DNA of 60,227 nucleotides from CANRIN01 sp964493515 (GTDB taxonomy: Bacteria > Bacillota > Clostridia > Oscillospirales > JAAYOS01), in NCBI GenBank assembly GCA_964493515.1, contig CAZBNJ010000007.1, positions 1-60,227 of the forward strand. The letters run 5' to 3'. The first letter of the stretch is position 1. Every line of letters begins with the position of its first letter. Positions 57,286 to 60,227 of this stretch are shown piece after piece. The translations under genes and the position numbers were made by a program. Below the pieces are notes generated by a model that saw only the letters and a list, made by a program, of their open reading frames with translations, searched no databases and was not told the DNA's origin.

Positions 57286-57322
57286 ACAAAAAGGTCGAAC
57301 CCAAGCGGTTCGACCTTTTTTC
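57286..57322. terminator. Strong bidirectional terminator after the GH32 gene
   Basis: A perfect 14-bp stem (57289-57302 with 57307-57320, AAAAAGGTCGAACC/GGTTCGACCTTTTT) with a 4-base loop and a T6 run. It also ends the minus-strand pur operon coming the other way. Confidence 0.95.
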
Positions 57323-57338
57323 GTGTTGTTTTGTGAGC

Positions 57339-58208
57339 TTACCACTCCATCGGTCGGTTCATGTACTTCTTGCCGAGTATCGCCGCAAGCGCGATACATC
57401 CGCCGCACGCGACCGCCATCAGCACATCGTATACGACGCGCGAGGTGAGTATCGCGGACAGATACAGCGCGGTGGGCAGCATCACCACGACGAACAGCAC
57501 GACGCCGACTATCAGATAGGTTTTCGGCGCGCGGCGGGTCACCGCGAGATGGATTATCACCGCCAGCGCGAATATCGTGCCGAGCAGCAGCAGCGTCTCC
57601 AGCGTGCTCACGAGATAGTAGCTTATGTCGGTCTTGACCAGCTTGTCGACCGCGAGCGACGCCTCCTCTATGTCCTCCGCGGCCACGCCCTCGCTGCGCA
57701 TCAGCTCGAGGTAGCCGAGCGAGCCGCCGTTCTTGTTTATCGTAAGTGCGCTGCGCCATGTCTGGAACAGCGTCCACGCACCCTGCGACTGGTTCATTAT
57801 GCCGAATCCGGCTATCCAGCCAATGCCCATCGCGCAGCCGCCTCCACAGGTGTCCATGCGCATCGACATCCGACTGCACACATACATTCCGAGCAGATAG
57901 AATATCCCGCGAGTAAAGGCGTAGTAGAACACGAACGCCGTCGGGTTGGAGGTGACCGTGTCGTACAGTCCCGCCGAAAACGTGCCCACGACCAGATTGT
58001 CGAAGAACATATTCAGCAGCACCGCGTCGAACACAAAGTAGGTCACAAGTCCGAGCACCATCGTCGAAATATTCATCTCCACGCGGTGACCGAATATCCA
58101 GAAAACGGCGACTATCGCGACCAATATCGCGCCGATATACACCCACATTCCCACCATCGACGCGGTGGGCACCAGCATCGACGCGGTAGAAGAAACATCC
58201 ACGTTCAT
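57339..58208 (-). CDS. Multi-pass membrane protein coupled to purD; possible degenerate YhfC-type
   Basis: 289 residues with about seven hydrophobic segments. Its ATG overlaps the purD stop (TGATG), so it is translated together with purD. The order of helices and the segment AFTRGIFYLLGMYVCSRM followed by GGGCAMGIGWIAGF resemble the YhfC putative membrane peptidase family, as I remember it. The family's Glu-Glu and His residues appear to be absent here. If the match is right, this is a catalytically inactive relative. An alternative is an unrelated lineage-specific transporter. Why it sits in a purine operon is unclear. Confidence 0.6.
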   Translation of the reverse strand: MNVDVSSTASMLVPTASMVGMWVYIGAILVAIVAVFWIFGHRVEMNISTMVLGLVTYFVFDAVLLNMFFDNLVVGTFSAGLYDTVTSNPTAFVFYYAFTRGIFYLLGMYVCSRMSMRMDTCGGGCAMGIGWIAGFGIMNQSQGAWTLFQTWRSALTINKNGGSLGYLELMRSEGVAAEDIEEASLAVDKLVKTDISYYLVSTLETLLLLGTIFALAVIIHLAVTRRAPKTYLIVGVVLFVVVMLPTALYLSAILTSRVVYDVLMAVACGGCIALAAILGKKYMNRPMEW

Positions 58209-59461
58209 CAGCGCACCTCCCCTATGTCGTGACGCATATACGCGCCCTCAAAGTGTATTTTTTCCGCCGCCGCGTTCGCGTCCGCGCGCGCCTTGTCCAG
58301 CGTCGCTCCCTGCGCCACGACCGCGAGCACCCGGCCTCCGGCGGTAACGAGCTTTCCGTCCTTTATCTGCGTGCCCGCGTGATAGACCGTCGCGCCGCAG
58401 CCGTCGATGCCGCTTATCTCGAATCCCTTTTCGTACTTTGTCGGGTATCCGCCGCTCGCGAGTATCACGCAGCAGCTCGCGTCGCCGCTCCACTCGATGT
58501 CCGCCTCGTCGAGTTTGCCGTCGCGGCAGGCACAGAGCGCGTCGAGCAGGTCGCTTTTCATCAGCGGAAGCACCGTCTCGCACTCGGGATCGCCGAACCG
58601 CGCGTTGTACTCAATGACCTTCGGTCCGTTCGGCGTGAGCATCATCTCAAAGTAGATGACCCCTCGGAACTCGCGACCCTCCTCGCGCAGCCCGTCTATC
58701 GTCGGCTGAAAAATCGTCTCCATACAGGTCCGAGCTATCTCGTCGGTGTAGTCGGGCACGGGCGAAATGACGCCCATACCGCCGGTGTTCGGGCCGCGAT
58801 CGCCGTCAAATATCCGCTTGTGGTCACGCGCCGCAGGCATCGGGACCACCGTCCTGCCGTCGCAGAACGCGAGCGCGGTGACCTCCCGTCCGGTCATGAA
58901 CTCCTCGACCACCACCGTGCGTCCCGCGCCGCCGAACGCTCCTCCCTCGAGCATATCCCGCGCGGCGGAGAGAGCCTCGTCAAGCGTCATCGCAACGATA
59001 GCGCCCTTGCCGAGCGCCAGTCCGTCCGCCTTTATCACTATCGGTGCACCCTTTTCGCGGATGTACTTCTCCGCGTCGGCGTAGTTTGAGAACGTCTCGT
59101 ACTCCGCCGTCGGTATCGAGTGGCGGCGCATGAACTCCTTCGCGAACGCCTTTGACGACTCAATCTCAGCCGCGTTCGCGCGAGGGCCAAACGCCTTGAA
59201 TCCGTTCTGTTCGAGCATATCCACCATGCCCAGCGCGAGCGGATCGTCCGACGCGACCATCACATAGTCCGGCTTTTCGCTCCTACAGATGGCGAGCACG
59301 CCGTCGAGGTCGGTCGCCTTAACGTCCGGAAAGCACTTCGCGTCCGCCGCAATGCCGCCGTTGCCCGGCGCGCAGAGCAGCTCGGTCACTTTCGGGCTTT
59401 TTTTCAGCGCGCGAACTATCGCGTGTTCGCGTCCGCCGCCGCCGATAACCAAAACTTTCAT
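58208..59461 (-). CDS. purD: Phosphoribosylamine-glycine ligase
   Basis: Second step of purine synthesis, joining glycine to phosphoribosylamine with ATP. The 417 residues include the N-terminal VLVIGGGGREHAIVRAL, the ATP-grasp region VIKADGLALGKGAIVA, ARDHKRIFDGDRGPNTGGMG and the metal-binding YNARFGDPECE. It follows purN by 22 bp and overlaps the membrane protein gene by 1 bp. Confidence 0.97.
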   Translation of the reverse strand: MKVLVIGGGGREHAIVRALKKSPKVTELLCAPGNGGIAADAKCFPDVKATDLDGVLAICRSEKPDYVMVASDDPLALGMVDMLEQNGFKAFGPRANAAEIESSKAFAKEFMRRHSIPTAEYETFSNYADAEKYIREKGAPIVIKADGLALGKGAIVAMTLDEALSAARDMLEGGAFGGAGRTVVVEEFMTGREVTALAFCDGRTVVPMPAARDHKRIFDGDRGPNTGGMGVISPVPDYTDEIARTCMETIFQPTIDGLREEGREFRGVIYFEMMLTPNGPKVIEYNARFGDPECETVLPLMKSDLLDALCACRDGKLDEADIEWSGDASCCVILASGGYPTKYEKGFEISGIDGCGATVYHAGTQIKDGKLVTAGGRVLAVVAQGATLDKARADANAAAEKIHFEGAYMRHDIGEVR

Positions 59462-59483
59462 CTGTCGTTTCCTTTCAAATTGC

Positions 59484-60122
59484 TTACTTTTCCGGCAATA
59501 TCCGCACTCTGCCGCCCTCTATCGTGAGCCTTCCCTCGCAGAACAGCGACGCGGCTTCCGGAAGTATCTGCCACTCCGCCTGCTGCATCACGCGTAGCTG
59601 AAGCGTCTCGGGGGTGTCGTCCTCCTCCACCGCGACCGCCTTTTGCAGGATGATCGGCCCGCCGTCGCACTCCTCGGTCACAAAGTGTACCGACGCGCCG
59701 GTCAGCTTCACACCGCGTGCGAGTGCCTGCTCGTGGACGTGCAGTCCGTAGCAGCCCTCGCCGCTGAAAGCGGGTATCAGCGCAGGATGCACATTCATCA
59801 CCCGCCCCGCGAAGTTCTCGCTGAACTCGGGCGACAGGATGTACAGAAATCCCGCGAGTATCACCAGCCCCACGTCGCGCTTACGCAGCTCTTCCACTAT
59901 CGCGTGGGTGAACTCCTCGCGCGCCTTTGCGCCCTGCCACGGTATCACCGCAGTCTCGATGCCCGCCTTTTTCGCGCGTTCGAGCGCGTACGCGTCCGAT
60001 TTTGATGCAATAACTATCGACAGCTCGCCGTTTCGCAGCTTTCCCGCGTCGCGAGCGTCGATGAGCGCCTGGAGGTTCGTGCCGCCGCCGCTTGCGAGCA
60101 CCGCGATGTTCACCGCGCTCAT
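59484..60122 (-). CDS. purN: Phosphoribosylglycinamide formyltransferase (folate-dependent)
   Basis: Third step of purine synthesis, formyl transfer from 10-formyl-tetrahydrofolate. The start is ATG 60120-60122 (MSAVNIAVLASGGGTNL), overlapping the purM stop as ATGA; the frame further upstream is not protein-like. This gives 212 residues. The active-site set is present: Asn and His in MNVHPALIP and Asp in EECDGGPII. The phosphate loop SGGGTN is near residues 11-16. Confidence 0.96.
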   Translation of the reverse strand: MSAVNIAVLASGGGTNLQALIDARDAGKLRNGELSIVIASKSDAYALERAKKAGIETAVIPWQGAKAREEFTHAIVEELRKRDVGLVILAGFLYILSPEFSENFAGRVMNVHPALIPAFSGEGCYGLHVHEQALARGVKLTGASVHFVTEECDGGPIILQKAVAVEEDDTPETLQLRVMQQAEWQILPEAASLFCEGRLTIEGGRVRILPEK

Positions 60123-60227
60123 TCGGCTATCTCGATGGTGCCACCGTTCGCGACACACTCGCCTATCACGACCGCGCCCCAGTTTTTCAGCGCGGCGCAC
60201 AGCTCATCCGCGTGCTCCGGCGCAACG
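60119..60227 (-). CDS. purM: Phosphoribosylformylglycinamidine cyclo-ligase, C-terminal end (gene runs off the right edge)
   Basis: Only the last 35 residues are present (VAPEHADELCAALKNWGAVVIGE..., ending GGTIEIAE and TGA 60119-60121). The VIGECV pattern matches the C-terminal strand of AIR synthetase. The 4-bp overlap with purN and the purM-purN-purD order support the call, but too little is visible for certainty. Confidence 0.8.
   Translation of the reverse strand, partial: VAPEHADELCAALKNWGAVVIGECVANGGTIEIAE

Overview
This 60 kb window is a chromosomal piece of a high-GC, Gram-positive, spore-capable member of the Bacillota, most likely class Clostridia (Oscillospirales or Christensenellales type). 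The reasons are: the plsX-acpP-rnc-smc-ftsY and dprA-topA-trmFO gene orders, an alpha/beta-type small acid-soluble spore protein, a single-chain NifJ pyruvate:ferredoxin oxidoreductase (anaerobe), S-layer-homology (SLH) proteins, an MsmX-type shared sugar ATPase, and strong GGAGG ribosome binding sites. A run of exactly 100 N (22724-22823) inside an SLH gene is a scaffold gap, so this is probably an assembled draft or metagenome bin. Most genes lie on the minus strand. No tRNA, rRNA, CRISPR array, insertion sequence or phage gene was seen, and no stretch over 300 bp lacks a gene.

Region 1 (1-21587, minus): a long housekeeping run, read from high to low coordinate. It holds potassium uptake (trkH-trkA), an rRNA methylase, dprA, topA, trmFO, plsX, acpP, rnc, a radical SAM protein, a methyltransferase, smc, ftsY, an XTP/dITP pyrophosphatase, yhbY, nadD, yqeK, an LCP wall-assembly protein, rsfS and the start of leuS. 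Most genes overlap or sit within about 20 bp of each other. acpP has its own promoter and terminator.

Region 2 (21658-33620, minus): a membrane-anchored unknown next to the gapped SLH protein, then lysS, greA, an unknown, an S41 protease, a small membrane protein, an M23 peptidase, ftsX, ftsE and a PucR/CdaR-type regulator that heads the ftsEX operon. A stand-alone sugar-ABC ATPase follows. FtsEX, the coiled-coil M23 protein and the PDZ protease look like a cell-wall cleavage module.

Region 3 (33871-44268, minus): an EF-G-like GTPase with an altered G4 motif, purL, a compact three-gene operon of tiny membrane proteins (two with metallothionein-like Cys tails) with its own promoter and terminator, and nifJ.

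Region 4 (44525-49533, plus): yifB/comM-like ATPase, a two-TM unknown, a MATE exporter and a cysteine desulfurase, driven by a near-consensus promoter.

Region 5 (49590-60227, mixed): an esterase plus a zinc-ribbon/propeller-like membrane protein; a secreted three-part fusion (metallo-beta-lactamase fold, SLH repeats, serine esterase); a SASP; a GH32 fructosidase (plus strand); and a purM-purN-purD operon with a translationally coupled membrane protein.

The strongest candidates for something undescribed are the Cys-rich small-protein operon (about 39.8-40.6 kb) and the MBL-SLH-esterase fusion (52866-55322).
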